From positions 152,149 to 216,148 of the forward strand of contig NW_003314325.1 of NCBI RefSeq assembly GCF_000143415.4: 64,000 nucleotides of DNA. The letters are read 5' to 3'. This document shows positions 10,563 through 20,559 of this stretch, in pieces (the stretch's first letter is position 1; each line of letters opens with the position of its first letter). The DNA is from Selaginella moellendorffii (lineage: Eukaryota; Streptophyta; Lycopodiopsida; Selaginellales; Selaginellaceae). Both the position numbers and the translations under genes were made by a program. The notes below the pieces were generated by a model. The model worked only from the letters and a program-made list of their open reading frames with translations. It made no database searches and was not told the DNA's origin.

Positions 10563-11175
10563 CTATCGGGTATATCCAAGATCTTGGAGTTCCTTTAGCA
10601 CTCTCCTTTCGGCAAATCCCTGTTTCGAGAGAGTTAGATTCGCGAGAGAAGAAGCAAACACTATGGGAGACCTCAAGCGATGGCGCATTGGATGGAAGAT
10701 TTGCTGCGAGAACAACGCTATATCCCGTCCTGAGAGCTGCGAATTCGAGCAAAGAAAGAGATTGATTGGAATGGAAGAAAAGCATGAGAAAATCTACCCA
10801 GCCTGCGAGCAATGCCGCCTCCCGCGCTGTTGGCGCCACCGCCGCCGATCAAGGCGGATAAGCTCGGCATCTTGTCCTGGAAAGAAAGCAAAGCATGGAG
10901 TGATCGAGGAGATCCAATGCCAATCCAGGGGCTAGACGTGCTAGATTCTACTCACGTATGGTGTGGGGATTGAGGCGAAGAGATGCCCCAGCCTGGCGGA
11001 GTTACACCCGATCCAGATGTAAAGCTGCGAGAAAGAGAGGCGAGAAGGAATCCGGGAAATGTGAGGGAAAGAATCGATCGATCGCCATTACCTGCTTGTC
11101 CAGGCAGAGGATCTGGAAATGGAAGCTCGCGTCGTGCGCCTCGTCAGAGAAGCAAGTGAGCCGCGGCGCTTCCAT
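10563..11175 (-). CDS. PAC4: Proteasome assembly chaperone 4-like (PAC4/PSMG4), five exons
   Basis: Five short exons join in frame to 117 residues: 11175-11092, 11024-10956, 10876-10798, 10736-10672 and 10619-10563. All introns have GT-AG borders, and phases agree (the third and fourth exons share a codon). The product reads MEAPRLTCFSDEA..., 'FHFQILCLDKQ', 'LYIWIGCNSARLGHL', 'ARRLALRTGYSVVLAANL' and ends 'LKELQDLGYTR'. PSMG4 in mammals has 123 residues and the same layout: an early strand with His/Phe, a 'W(V/I)G' strand, then an 'LA.R.' segment before a central strand. In that family the protein pairs with PAC3 to help build the 20S proteasome alpha ring. Identification is from layout and motifs; the exons are too short to show up as long open frames. 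Confidence 0.75.
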
Positions 11176-11383
11176 CGCAAAAAACCTTAGAAGTTAAAAC
11201 CCTAGCAACAAGAACTCCAAGATTTCTAATCAAGGTGAAGGACGAATTTCCAAAGATGACAAATCCAAAACCACGCACACCCGCGTGAGAGAAGAATGTT
11301 GTTCTTGGAGGAGGAGAAAGAAGAGCCCTCCTCTCCTCCCATAAATTAGAATCCCATCCCATCCCTTCCCTGCTATCCCAAAA

Positions 11384-14164
11384 TCACGCAAACTTGCCCT
11401 GGTGGTGCTGGTGGAGATCCAGCGGCACCATCTTGAGCCACTCCGCCAGCGCCGGCCCCTGCCCGACGAAGCACCCCACATTCAACCCATCCAGGTGGAA
11501 CGGCGAGTTGAGCGATCGCAGCATCCCCTCCACCGCCTGCTTGACGAGCGACGCGCCGGGCACCCGGCTCCGCCGCCCCCACCCGGTGATGATGTCGATC
11601 CTGTACGGCGCCGCCCCCGTACGCACCACCGCCTCCGCGAACATCGCCAGCGTCCTGGCCAGCGCCACCAGCGCGGTGCCCGTGGACATGACGTGGAGGT
11701 TGATGGACCAGTACTGCGGCGCCTTCTCTCGCACCGCGTTGGGGTAGAGGTTCTTCTCCGCCGCCACCTCCCACACGCTGCCCGCCGCCACCGCCTTGCC
11801 CGCACGGTGGAGGAAGTCGATGAGCGAGTCCGCGAAGCCACGCCGGCTCTCCAGCTCCTCGAATTGCATCGCGTCGAAGAAGCAGCGGATGCCCACCACC
11901 ATCTCTGCGGTACGCGTGCCGTACACCGCGCGGACGTCGGCCCCGTACGGGAGCCCGACGACCGCGCCGCCGGCGGTACCGCCCGAGGCCAGTAGCGAGC
12001 AGACGAACGGGTGGGCCGGGTGGCCGGTCCCGCCCATGAGGCCGAACAGCGCGTCGTACTCCCACGCCGCGCGGCACGCCGCGCAGCTGCTCAGCAGCGA
12101 CGTGTACGTCTGCAGCGTCGGGTAGAGCCCCCACTTGGCCATGCCGCCCAGCACGCCGCCGGCGGCGTCGTAGAAGCTGGAGCGCAGGTAGGCGCTGAGG
12201 AGTGAGTTGCAAGCCGGGACGTTTGGCTGGAGGCCCGAGTCGAGCATCCGGTTAAACCACTGCGCGGCCTTCTCGGCGTTGCCCGTCTTACCCCACATAT
12301 CCACCATGAGCCCGAAGATCGGGTTGTCCGCCACCCAGCCGGCTCGCTCCATCTCCTCGAAAACTTGCTCCGCGTCCTCGATGTGGCCGCAGTTCCCGAG
12401 AACTTCCATGATGATCCCATACGTGACCCGGTCCGGAGCGTAGCCGACTTCCTGGAGATCCGAGTAGAGCTTGAGCGCCATGTCAAACTTGCCAGCTTTC
12501 GCGTGGAGGTCGATGATGATGTTGTAAGTCACCAGGCTGGGAGCGTAGCCGCGGTCAGTCATCTCGCAGAAGAGCTTGTAGGCCGCGTTGAGCTTCCCGG
12601 CCTTGCCGAGGCAGTGGATGATGATGCTGTAGGTGAACGTGTCCGGCCGGAAGCCGGCGTGCTGCATCTGGCGGTAGAGATCCATGGCCGCGTCGTGGAA
12701 GCCGGCCTTGGCCTGGAGATCGATGAGCGTGCAGTAAGTCACACGGTCCGGCTCGCAGCCAACCATCTGCATCACGTTGAACAGCTTGAGCGACGAGTCG
12801 AGATCGTTGGCCCGGCCGTAGCAATGGATGAGCCGGTTGTAAGTCACCACGTTTGGCTCGCAGCCTTCCCGGATCATCTCGTCGAGGAGATTGTTGAGAA
12901 CGTCAAAGCTCTTTGCGCGGCCGAGGATGCCGAGAATGGTGGTGTAAGTGTGGACGTCGTGCTTGAAGCCGGCTTGCTTCCTGGCCCAGATGAAGAAGTT
13001 GTACGCCACCCCGGCCTCCTTTTGCTGCTTGAGGATCTCGTTCACCTGGTACGCGTTTAAGTTGGCGTTGAGTCCGGCTAGAGCTCGCACGGTCTCGTCT
13101 CCCCAGCCGTGCTGGTTTAGAATGCCGCAGACGCGGGCCACCAGGCGGTGGCTCTCGCTGCTGTTAGACCTGTTGTTCCTATGGTGGTGGTGGCCGTGTT
13201 TCGCCTGGCCACCGCTCTTCCTGTGAAAGTTGCTAGAGTTCGTCGACGGTGTAGTGCTGCTAGTTGCTGTTGATGATGTGTGAGTAGTGCTGCTAACTGT
13301 TGAATCGCTGTTGCGGCTTGTAGCTGCTGCTACTGCTACTGGTTTAGTCCGGGTGACTTCGGTGGAGCTTAGAGAAGAGTCCGAGGACGCTGCCGAGCTC
13401 GGCCTGGGGACGAAAGGTTCTGCGTTGCTAGCACTCGAGGCGGGAGTGAAACTTGGAGTAGTAGCAGCATCCTTCTGTAGCTCGGGGGCCGAAAATGCTG
13501 GAACTGTCTTTGCGGACTCGAAGGAAGTATCTCTCCGCAGCTCGGACGGCTGGAACGATAGGACCGGCTTCTCAAAGTCGTTGAGGTCTCCGAGGGAAGG
13601 AACGCTGCCAAAGACGGGGACTGCAGCCGGAGCTTCCACAGGCTCGCTGCTGAAAGTGCAAGACATTGTCTCGGATGAGTTCCTCGCGTTCGCATCTTCC
13701 TGCTCGACACCGCTGGCCTTTGCAAACGTTGAGGTCTTTGGCTCGTTGCTCGACGACTGAGGCGAGGCCTTGGTAGTTTTCTTGACTTCGCTACTCCCCG
13801 AGGACTTGTACTCCACGGAGTATCTCCCAACGCTTGCAAGTCCATCGGTTTGCCCGAGCTCAGGATATCCTCTAGCGTGATTCGGGCGTGGAAAGTTCTG
13901 GCGAAAGGCGGTGTCTCTTGGAGCAAACTTCTTTGTTGCCGACGGCTCGCTCGAATGCGTGTGTATGTCTTTGTTGGCAGAACGTCCATGCCTGTTATAC
14001 GGTGGAGCTCTGTTCTCGTAGCCCCTGGAGTCGGGTGCCTCGTCTCGCCTGTTATCGTCACTGTTGCTAGCATCTCCAGTGGCTTTCGGTCCATACACAG
14101 TCCCAGCGACGAGCCAGTTCCTCGCGCCCTTGCACAAAGGTAATAACTTCGCCGAGCGCAGCAT
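11384..14164 (-). CDS. PPR-SMR protein, At1g18900/At1g74750-like, organelle-targeted
   Basis: One exon of 926 residues. The frame extends to 14185, but the first ATG is at 14164 ('MLRSAKLLPLCKG'), which gives a basic, organelle-type N-terminus. Residues ~20-330 are Ser/Thr-rich and low complexity. From ~340 comes 'HGWGDETVRALAGL', then about nine PPR repeats of 35 residues, seen in 'HTYTTILGILGRAK', 'NVVTYNRLIHCYGRA', 'DRVTYCTLIDLQAKAG' and 'DTFTYSIIIHCLGKAG'. The C-terminal ~90 residues are an SMR domain with 'INLHVMS' and the 'TGWGRRSRV' motif. The overall pattern strongly recalls a conserved plant pair of PPR-SMR proteins. PPR tracts bind single-stranded RNA; the SMR domain may bind or cut nucleic acid. 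Just upstream, 'CTTTCCTTGCAG' and a GAG/GTATGC donor near 14655 suggest an intron in the 5' leader. GC content is high. Confidence 0.9.
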   Translation of the reverse strand: MLRSAKLLPLCKGARNWLVAGTVYGPKATGDASNSDDNRRDEAPDSRGYENRAPPYNRHGRSANKDIHTHSSEPSATKKFAPRDTAFRQNFPRPNHARGYPELGQTDGLASVGRYSVEYKSSGSSEVKKTTKASPQSSSNEPKTSTFAKASGVEQEDANARNSSETMSCTFSSEPVEAPAAVPVFGSVPSLGDLNDFEKPVLSFQPSELRRDTSFESAKTVPAFSAPELQKDAATTPSFTPASSASNAEPFVPRPSSAASSDSSLSSTEVTRTKPVAVAAATSRNSDSTVSSTTHTSSTATSSTTPSTNSSNFHRKSGGQAKHGHHHHRNNRSNSSESHRLVARVCGILNQHGWGDETVRALAGLNANLNAYQVNEILKQQKEAGVAYNFFIWARKQAGFKHDVHTYTTILGILGRAKSFDVLNNLLDEMIREGCEPNVVTYNRLIHCYGRANDLDSSLKLFNVMQMVGCEPDRVTYCTLIDLQAKAGFHDAAMDLYRQMQHAGFRPDTFTYSIIIHCLGKAGKLNAAYKLFCEMTDRGYAPSLVTYNIIIDLHAKAGKFDMALKLYSDLQEVGYAPDRVTYGIIMEVLGNCGHIEDAEQVFEEMERAGWVADNPIFGLMVDMWGKTGNAEKAAQWFNRMLDSGLQPNVPACNSLLSAYLRSSFYDAAGGVLGGMAKWGLYPTLQTYTSLLSSCAACRAAWEYDALFGLMGGTGHPAHPFVCSLLASGGTAGGAVVGLPYGADVRAVYGTRTAEMVVGIRCFFDAMQFEELESRRGFADSLIDFLHRAGKAVAAGSVWEVAAEKNLYPNAVREKAPQYWSINLHVMSTGTALVALARTLAMFAEAVVRTGAAPYRIDIITGWGRRSRVPGASLVKQAVEGMLRSLNSPFHLDGLNVGCFVGQGPALAEWLKMVPLDLHQHHQGKFA

Positions 14165-15035
14165 TGTACGAATCGATAGTTCCAACTACACGAGAGTGAT
14201 TCCTGCAAGGAAAGAAACAACATGAGAGAAAAAAGTACTCTTTTTGGCGCATAAAAAAAAGAAAAAAGATCTATTTGGAAACCACGCACCGAAAAGCGAG
14301 CATCACAAAAAGAAAGGAAGGAAAAAATCTAGCACTGTGACAGAGACTAGCAGTGGAAGAGGAAGAAAATATGGAAAAGAAAAGCAGCATTGCTTTACAA
14401 AAGAGAGCTACATTACGATCTCCCACGGGACAAAGCATAGAGCAAAAAGAAGAAACCAAAGAGCTTGGAAGAAAGAATAGCGAAGAAAATCCATGCAAGC
14501 ATGCCGAAACTAGCGCGCAAATCCTTCACATTGTTTACACTGGCACGCAAAAGAAGACCTTGACCAGGCAGCGCAACAAGCTCGATCAAGGATCGTAGGA
14601 GCGATATTTCGAGCGCGGCGATCACGCCAGAGCACAGCCGGAAGCAAAGCATACCTCGATCGATCGTTCAGGCCACCAGAAAAGGGCGCCGCGCGGTGCC
14701 GTGCGGCTCACCCAGGGCTGCACAGCACGACCCTCCCACACCCACCACCGCCATCGCGCTTGGAATGCCGGGCGCTACTCGCCGCCGCCATCGACGCCAC
14801 CGCCGCCGCCATGAGAGCGCGTGAAGGAGCGCTCCCCTTTCCCCGTTGAGCAGGAAAAGAGAAGAGTCTTTGGCTCCAAGGCAGCCGTACAATGCGTACG
14901 TGCCTATTAGGTCCCAAGCTCGCCGGAGAGAAAATATGGGCAGATGGCCCATCGCATCCACTGGGCCACGTTGCGCCAATTAGGCGCCGGCCCCTCGTGG
15001 TGGCATCCTGGCCGTCGGGTTGTGAAAGTATCTAG
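14165..15035. other. Intergenic; PPR gene leader and promoter
   Basis: No coding region is supported. The minus strand probably carries a 5' leader intron of the PPR gene (acceptor near 14205, donor near 14655). The part around 14690-14830 is GC-rich with GCC-triplet runs, as seen in leaders. Purine-rich sequence fills 14240-14480. Confidence 0.45.
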
Positions 15036-15600
15036 GAAATTAGGGCTGCATCATATTTTAAGGACACGTGGCAAAAGAATATTGATACGCGTGGTGACGT
15101 GGCTGAGGGCGAGGGACGAGCACACTCTCAAAGAGCTGTAAGATCTCTTCTTTCGTGCTTTGCTAGGATATTAAAATCCATATCTTGCTCTCTAGATTCG
15201 CGTGAAAATGCTGGAGGGAGTGGAACAACGAGCACAAACTATAGCATTCCTGTTAGTTTTGAATGCAAGGTGTGTGTTCTTCGTGCTTGAGGGAAGAACG
15301 GCCCAAGATCGAGGCGAGCAGCCAGCCGGATGATCCCACTGAGGAAGAGATTGAGCAGCTCAAGGACGCGGTGCTTTACAAGGTTTGATTTTCTGAGATT
15401 CACCCCCGTGTTTCACTGCCACTGGAAACTTTAGGACGAGGATTTGATTTGATAGTTCTCCACAAGCCACCAGGATTGCCGGTCCAGGTTCCATTGTCAA
15501 TGCTTTATACAGGACTCTACAGCGACTGGGCAAGAGATCGGAGTCCTTGAGCTTGGGACTCATGAGTTTCGTTTTTATTTCATTCAAACTCTTTTTACTT
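15036..15600 (+). pseudogene. Truncated duplicate of the pseudouridine synthase gene
   Basis: From about 15119 the sequence matches 16581-17100 of the intact gene nearly base for base: 'agcacactctcaa', 'gctgtaagatctcttctttcg', the first intron, exon 2 from 'aagatcgaggcgagcagcc', the second intron and exon 3 ('ccaccaggattgcc'). Nearly all of exon 1 is gone. Exon 2 lacks its beginning, including the acceptor and the codons before 'KIEASS'. A few short insertions and deletions mark the rest. The match ends within the third intron. Promoter-like sequence ('attagggctgc', 'cacgtgg') upstream also resembles that of the intact gene, so the duplication included the promoter. It cannot make an active enzyme, because the catalytic 'HRLDKD' exon is absent. 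Confidence 0.85.
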
Positions 15601-15853
15601 TAGTACTGTGGGCAACGCCTTTAACGAGCAGTGTGGACACGAGCTCCATGCAGCTCTTTTTCGTGGACTCTCACAGCTAACTCGCGCCGGTGGAGAAATC
15701 TGAAATGCCAGAGTTCCCCCTTCAGGCTGATTGCGGCCCGATTCTTCAGCAGCTTCTTCATCAAGGCTCCTGCAAACGATCGAACTTAGGAGCAGTAGGT
15801 ATCCAAGAGATGGAAATAAGAATGTACTTCTGTCTAAGAACTTACAAGAAGTT

Positions 15854-16250
15854 CTATTGGGATTGCTCGAGCGTCTGGGGATTGTGATCATCCATTCGGA
15901 CGCTACACTTGAGGCCGTGCACGTAGTACGTCACCTTGTCCTCGCCGTTCAACCGCGACACGAGCTTGCAAAACCGGGAGCTATACTCCCTCAGCTGCCG
16001 GAGATCCATGAGCGCAAACTTGGCCTCGCGCTGGTAATTCGCGGGCATGAAGAACTTGAGGAACGCTTCCCGGAAATCCTCCCAGCTGCGAGCTCGAGTT
16101 CTTCCTCGCGTCCTTGAGCGCAATCAACTCTTTCTCATCCGGGCGATTCGAAAGTAGCTCTCCACCTGTGGAGCCACTCCCAGATCGCGCTCGCCGCGGT
16201 AGATCAGGGTCCTTGGCGGCTGGTTGACGGATGCTTGAATCGATTGGGAG
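15854..16250 (-). mobile_element. Retrotransposon gag fragment
   Basis: The minus-strand frame 16123-15854 encodes 'SWEDFREAFLKFFMP', 'REAKFALMDLRQ' and 'EYSSRFCKLVSRL', the conserved core of LTR-retrotransposon gag proteins (Retrotrans_gag). A second frame to 16250 ('QPPRTLIYRGERD', 'VESYFRIARM') looks like its upstream part, cut off by a stop or frame break. No LTR was found, so this is an old fragment. It lies between the truncated and the intact pseudouridine synthase copies and may have taken part in the duplication. Confidence 0.75.
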
Positions 16251-16324
16251 ATTAGGGCTGCGTCAGACCTAGATACACGTGGTATACAATAGGGTCTAGG
16301 GTTTAATTTAGGGTTCTTCGAGGT

Positions 16325-18299
16325 ATGCTTCGCGCTCTCGCGAGAAATGCCACAATGCGGCGCCATTTTCTGGGAAATCCCCAGCTCTTGCAGGTCTCCA
16401 GATTGTGCTCCACGGATTCCTTGTCTTCGTCCTCCGGGGATGAGGAGGAGGACAATCCTGGGATTGGTGCCTGGCTCAAGACTCTCCCGCCAGTTCCTCG
16501 CCGGGAGATTGGAAGCGAGGGGCAGACGATTAAAACGAGTGCGTGTAAGTGGGTGAGCAAATGCTTGCCCGAGTTACCGATCAGCACACTCTCAAGGCTT
16601 TTCCGGAGAAGGGCTGTAAGATCTCTTCTTTCGTGCTTTGCTAGGAGTATTAAAATCCATCTCTTGCTCTCTAGATTCGCGTGAAAATGCTGGTGGAGGA
16701 TCCGGGGAGTGGAACAACGAGCACAAAATATCGGAGGGTATAGCTTTGTCACACAAACTCCTCTTAGTTTTGAATGCAAGGTGTGTGTTCTTCGTGCTTG
16801 AGGGAAGAACACGTCCCGCTACTTAACGTTTTGGCCTTGTTTGTTTTAGGTGAAACGGAATGCCATCATGCCGGTAGGAGCTCTGATTTGCGTGCCCGAC
16901 AGTGTGACGAAGATCGAGGCGAGCAGCCAGTCTCACGAGCCGGATGATCCCACTGAGGAAGAGATTGAGCAGCTCAAGGATGCGGTGCTTTACAAGGTTT
17001 GATTTTTTGAGATTCACTTTAGTGTTTCACTGCCACTGGAAACTTTAGGACGAGGATTTGATAGTTCTCAACAAGCCACCAGGATTGCCAGTCCAGGTAC
17101 TACTTACTGTGTATGCTTTATAATGAAATGATCTATCGTTTTCAGGGTGGAAGTAAAGTCGAGAGGAGTCTAGTCTCCATGATGAGTTTGGCTCTTCAGT
17201 TCGAATACAAAGAGCCTCCAAGACTGGTAATCACTATTCGCTTTCTATGAACCGTGCAATGATCTCGCTAACAATGTAGGTTCATCGTCTCGATAAAGAT
17301 GTGAGCGGTGTCATGATTCTTGGGCGCACTTACGAAAGCACTGTCAAGATCCAGAGTTTCTTATGCTCAAAAGACAACTTGATGCCCAGCGTGAGTACCT
17401 TATGTTAGGCAAAAACATTTTACCAAAGTTACAACCCAGGGGAGTGTTGGGAAAGGCTTGGACCGGAAATACATAGCTCTAGTGATTGGCTCACCTACGG
17501 CAGACAAAGGTTTCATTTCAGCTCCACTGTTGAAGGTACTACACTTTCATTTTACACGTTTGGATTGCTCATAGATGTGAGAGCGTTGAACAGATGGTTC
17601 TGGAGGATGGAAAATCCGATCGTGTGTTAATAGCGGCTGATCCCAAGTCCGAGAACGCGATCCCAGCTATTACCGAGTATCAGGTTTTGAAGCGTTCAGT
17701 ACTGGGTGAGAGAACTCTTTTGCGATTGATTTCTTTGCTTGTAATTATCTTATTTCCCTTCGTAGGCTGTACGTGGCTACAACTACGTCCACTCACTGGA
17801 AGAAAACATCAGGTGGCTTTTCGCGACGTTTAGTACTCACTAAAGTTGCTTTTTTTATTATTATAATCAGCTCCGCGTGCATTGCGCTCAAGGCCTTGGA
17901 CTTCCTATCGTCGGAGACATGAAGTATGGATTCAACACACATAAGAAATGGATGGCGGAAAGAAACATGAACACGGTGGACCCTCAAGACATCAAAGCGA
18001 GGAACAAGATGGCAGGCAGCGTAGTCTCCAAGAATCCTCTGCTCCATCTCCACTCAAGGGAGCTTACCATCCCCCGGCTGCGGAAGAAACCAGGCGCGGT
18101 GGACTTTGGCCTGGACCCCGAGCGGATGAGATTCGTGGCACCACTCCCGACTCATATGGAATCGAGCTGGGAGGCCAAGCCATACGTGAAGAAGAGGCCG
18201 GAGAAAGTCGCTGGCTGGGGATGGACAGTTCCAAAGCGTGTGCTCAGGCTGCAACACATGAACTGGCAGAAATCCAATAGGAACATCTACAGAAGATGA
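16325..18299 (+). CDS. RluA-type RNA pseudouridine synthase, probably organellar
   Basis: Nine exons join in frame to 453 residues: 16325-16615, 16850-16996, 17049-17096, 17146-17226, 17280-17390, 17440-17535, 17594-17705, 17766-17812 and 17871-18299, all GT-AG. The N-terminal ~60 residues look like a mitochondrial or plastid presequence (MLRALARNATMRRH). A basic segment ('VKRNAIMPVG') could be a reduced S4-like RNA-binding part. 'DEDLIVLNKPPGLPVQ' and 'VHRLDKDVSGVMILGRT' are the family motifs I and II; the Asp in HRLD is the catalytic residue. 'KYIALVIG' and 'LTGRKHQLRVHCA' complete the fold. Members isomerise uridine to pseudouridine in rRNA or mRNA of organelles. A truncated copy lies 1 kb upstream. 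A TAGGGTTT telo-box-like motif at 16297 precedes the start. Confidence 0.9.
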
Positions 18300-18524
18300 A
18301 AGAAAGTCCAGGTATGTTTCTTCTCAAAGTTCCAGCTATAAAAGTGTGATGACAATATCGTATCATATCTTCCAGGAAAAGTATTCTCAGTATTCGGTTG
18401 TGCCAAGCTCGAGGGCTATCAGTCAAAGTTAGATTTTGGTCTCAAGATCTTATTTTTCTTCTCAGTTAGAAGCTCGAAAACTCGAAAGCTGGTCTCCGAA
18501 GCAATGAAGTTATCAATCAATCGA

Positions 18525-20504
18525 TCAATCTATCAGTAAGTATCGAGGTAGAATTGTCCTGCGGGGCTGCCACACCGAAACGCACTGCGTCGTCACCTTC
18601 TTCCACGCCAACTTGATCCATCCATCGCTGTAATCTAGCTCAAAGTTCCGGCTGTAGTTCCCCATCATCGCCTGGGCTCTCAAAACCGTGCTCTCCTCCA
18701 GCGGCAGCGCCACGAATCCAGCGCCAACCATCGCGCGCTCCCACTCCTCGCAAGGCGCTGTTCTAACCAGCCGGTCACTACCGTCGCACGCCACCAAGTT
18801 AAGTATCTCGGGCCCCAAGAACTGGCCCTCGTATGCCGCGCGGCCCGCCGCCTGGGCGCCGCCCGACCCACACTCCAACGCCGCGTCAAACTTGGCGTTA
18901 AACCGCGTCACCGCCTGCACAAAGCGCTCCAGAAAGCTAAACTGCGGTACCGCGCGGTACCCGTGGTTGATGCCCAGCACCAGCACCGCCGGGTCCATGC
19001 GGCGCAGCGCGGACAGCACGGCGCGCCGCGGGCTGCGCGCCTGTACCGCCGTCTCGTCCTCGAGGAAGTCGAGCGCGAAGAGGGCATTCACGACGAGCAC
19101 CTCGCCCGGGGCGGCGCGCGGCACGATCCGCGGGAGAACAGCCTCCCAGGCGTGCGCGTCGGCGATCTCCAGCTCGACCTCGGCCTCCAATCCCAAGCGC
19201 GAGGATTCAAAGATGATGCGCTGCGCAAGCTGGGCGAGCAGCGCCTTGTGCTGGGGCGAATCTACTGCCGTGACGCGGAGGCGGCGCAACGGTACGTCGC
19301 GGCGGTGCGCCAGCGCCTGGAGGAGGAGCGACCACTGGAAGCGATTCCTCGCCATGCCGATCTCGACAATGTGGAGGAATCGCTTGCCCTGCGCAGCCGC
19401 CACGATCGTGGAGGTGGAGACGAAGTGTGGCACCAGCGGGCTGGGCGTGGCGTGGAGCCGGAACTCGTAGACTCTCTCCATGACGTCCGGGCCGCCAGAG
19501 TTGGATGCCGTGGCGGCAGCCAGCGCGGTACCGGTGCCCAGCACGCGCGCCAGCAGCGACTCCACGAAGTAGTAGGCGACGCGCCGCGCGGGGTCCGCGG
19601 CGGTGGGCGACGCGCCGTGCTGGCGCCGGATGGATACCGCCAGGCTGTTAGCGTTGGCCACGTCGCGTACCGCCACGGCGTGGGCGCAGTCGTGGAGCAG
19701 TGTCATGATGTCGCGCGACACGGAGTATAAGCGCGGATTGTGGCCGTTGGATTTGTCGGCGGTCTCGGATCCCTGCCGTCGGATCTTGATCACCGTCTTG
19801 AGCCCCTCCACCGCGTCTTCCTCCTCCGATGTGGCTGCGCTGTTTCGCTTCTTTCGATTGATCGCAGTAGCAGCGGGCTTCTCTTGGCTGTTCCTTTTGT
19901 CCGTGGCCAGGTGAGAGGCGATCACTTCCTGGAGAATGCCGACCAAATCCGCTCGGTCGGACGAGAACCCATGCAGCTCCTGGCGATCCGCGACGTGGGT
20001 CGGGGTCAGATCGCGCAAATTCGCGAAGCTCCCGGGGGAATCGGAGCTGGAGAGCTCCTGGCTGCTGCTCCTCACCATTGTGTTGCAAGAGGACGACGAG
20101 ACCTCCTGATCCTCGCCCACTATCATCTCGCTCGTCCAGCTCTTGATCGATAAGCCATCCAGTGAGCTCCAATCGCTGGCGCTAGTGGCCACGGTCACTG
20201 CCTGCTGCTGCTGCTGCGACGAAGAAGAAGAGGGCGACGGGGAATCATAGAGAATGAGCTCCTGGAGCTCCTTGATCATGGTGGATCCTGCCATAGCACT
20301 CTCGCCACCGCCATTCTCGTCCATCATCAAGCTGTTGAGCTCCTCCAGCGTGAGGCCGGACGATCCGGGCGATTCCACCGCCGCCGGGGAGGAGCCATCC
20401 ATCCCATAGCCGTAATTCTCGCCGCTACTCACCGGATCGCTAAGGTCTCTTCCCAGGAACTCCATCAATGTGCCGTGCCGGTTTTCGCTCGCAAAGGTCA
20501 ACAT
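18525..20504 (-). CDS. GRAS-family transcriptional regulator (divergent)
   Basis: One exon, 659 residues from the first ATG at 20504; another in-frame ATG at 20465 ('MEFLGRDLSDP') is also possible. The N-terminal ~260 residues are Ser- and Gln-rich, with no DELLA or TVHYNP motif, so it is not a DELLA protein. The GRAS domain starts near 'IMTLLHDCAHAVAVRD' (LHRI). Where most members have VHIID it has 'LHIVEIG', followed by 'FQWSLLLQALAHR'. Later come the 'LRVTAVDSP' segment, the PFYRE-like region and the SAW end 'GWIKLAWKKVTTQCVSVWQP'. GRAS proteins act in the nucleus in hormone, root and symbiosis signalling; the subfamily could not be settled. The gene converges on the pseudouridine synthase gene, with stops 226 bp apart. 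Confidence 0.85.
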   Translation of the reverse strand: MLTFASENRHGTLMEFLGRDLSDPVSSGENYGYGMDGSSPAAVESPGSSGLTLEELNSLMMDENGGGESAMAGSTMIKELQELILYDSPSPSSSSSQQQQQAVTVATSASDWSSLDGLSIKSWTSEMIVGEDQEVSSSSCNTMVRSSSQELSSSDSPGSFANLRDLTPTHVADRQELHGFSSDRADLVGILQEVIASHLATDKRNSQEKPAATAINRKKRNSAATSEEEDAVEGLKTVIKIRRQGSETADKSNGHNPRLYSVSRDIMTLLHDCAHAVAVRDVANANSLAVSIRRQHGASPTAADPARRVAYYFVESLLARVLGTGTALAAATASNSGGPDVMERVYEFRLHATPSPLVPHFVSTSTIVAAAQGKRFLHIVEIGMARNRFQWSLLLQALAHRRDVPLRRLRVTAVDSPQHKALLAQLAQRIIFESSRLGLEAEVELEIADAHAWEAVLPRIVPRAAPGEVLVVNALFALDFLEDETAVQARSPRRAVLSALRRMDPAVLVLGINHGYRAVPQFSFLERFVQAVTRFNAKFDAALECGSGGAQAAGRAAYEGQFLGPEILNLVACDGSDRLVRTAPCEEWERAMVGAGFVALPLEESTVLRAQAMMGNYSRNFELDYSDGWIKLAWKKVTTQCVSVWQPRRTILPRYLLID

Positions 20505-20559
20505 AAACACGTGCCACGAGGGATCCACGTCAGCATTCCTCTGCTGACTCTGCTGACTA

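Noticed and set aside
11394-13060. Several long frames on both strands inside the PPR gene
   Set aside because: Shadow frames of GC-rich sequence; only the minus-strand frame shows PPR and SMR motifs.
18688-19914. Plus-strand frames of 100-260 codons inside the GRAS gene
   Set aside because: Shadow frames of a GC-rich gene; no recognisable product, while the minus frame ends in a clear SAW motif.
20504-20528. Longer N-terminus for the GRAS protein and similar extensions of the PPR and PRPP synthetase frames
   Set aside because: The extended frames have no ATG at their starts (GTG or TTG there), which is not a normal start in plant nuclear genes.
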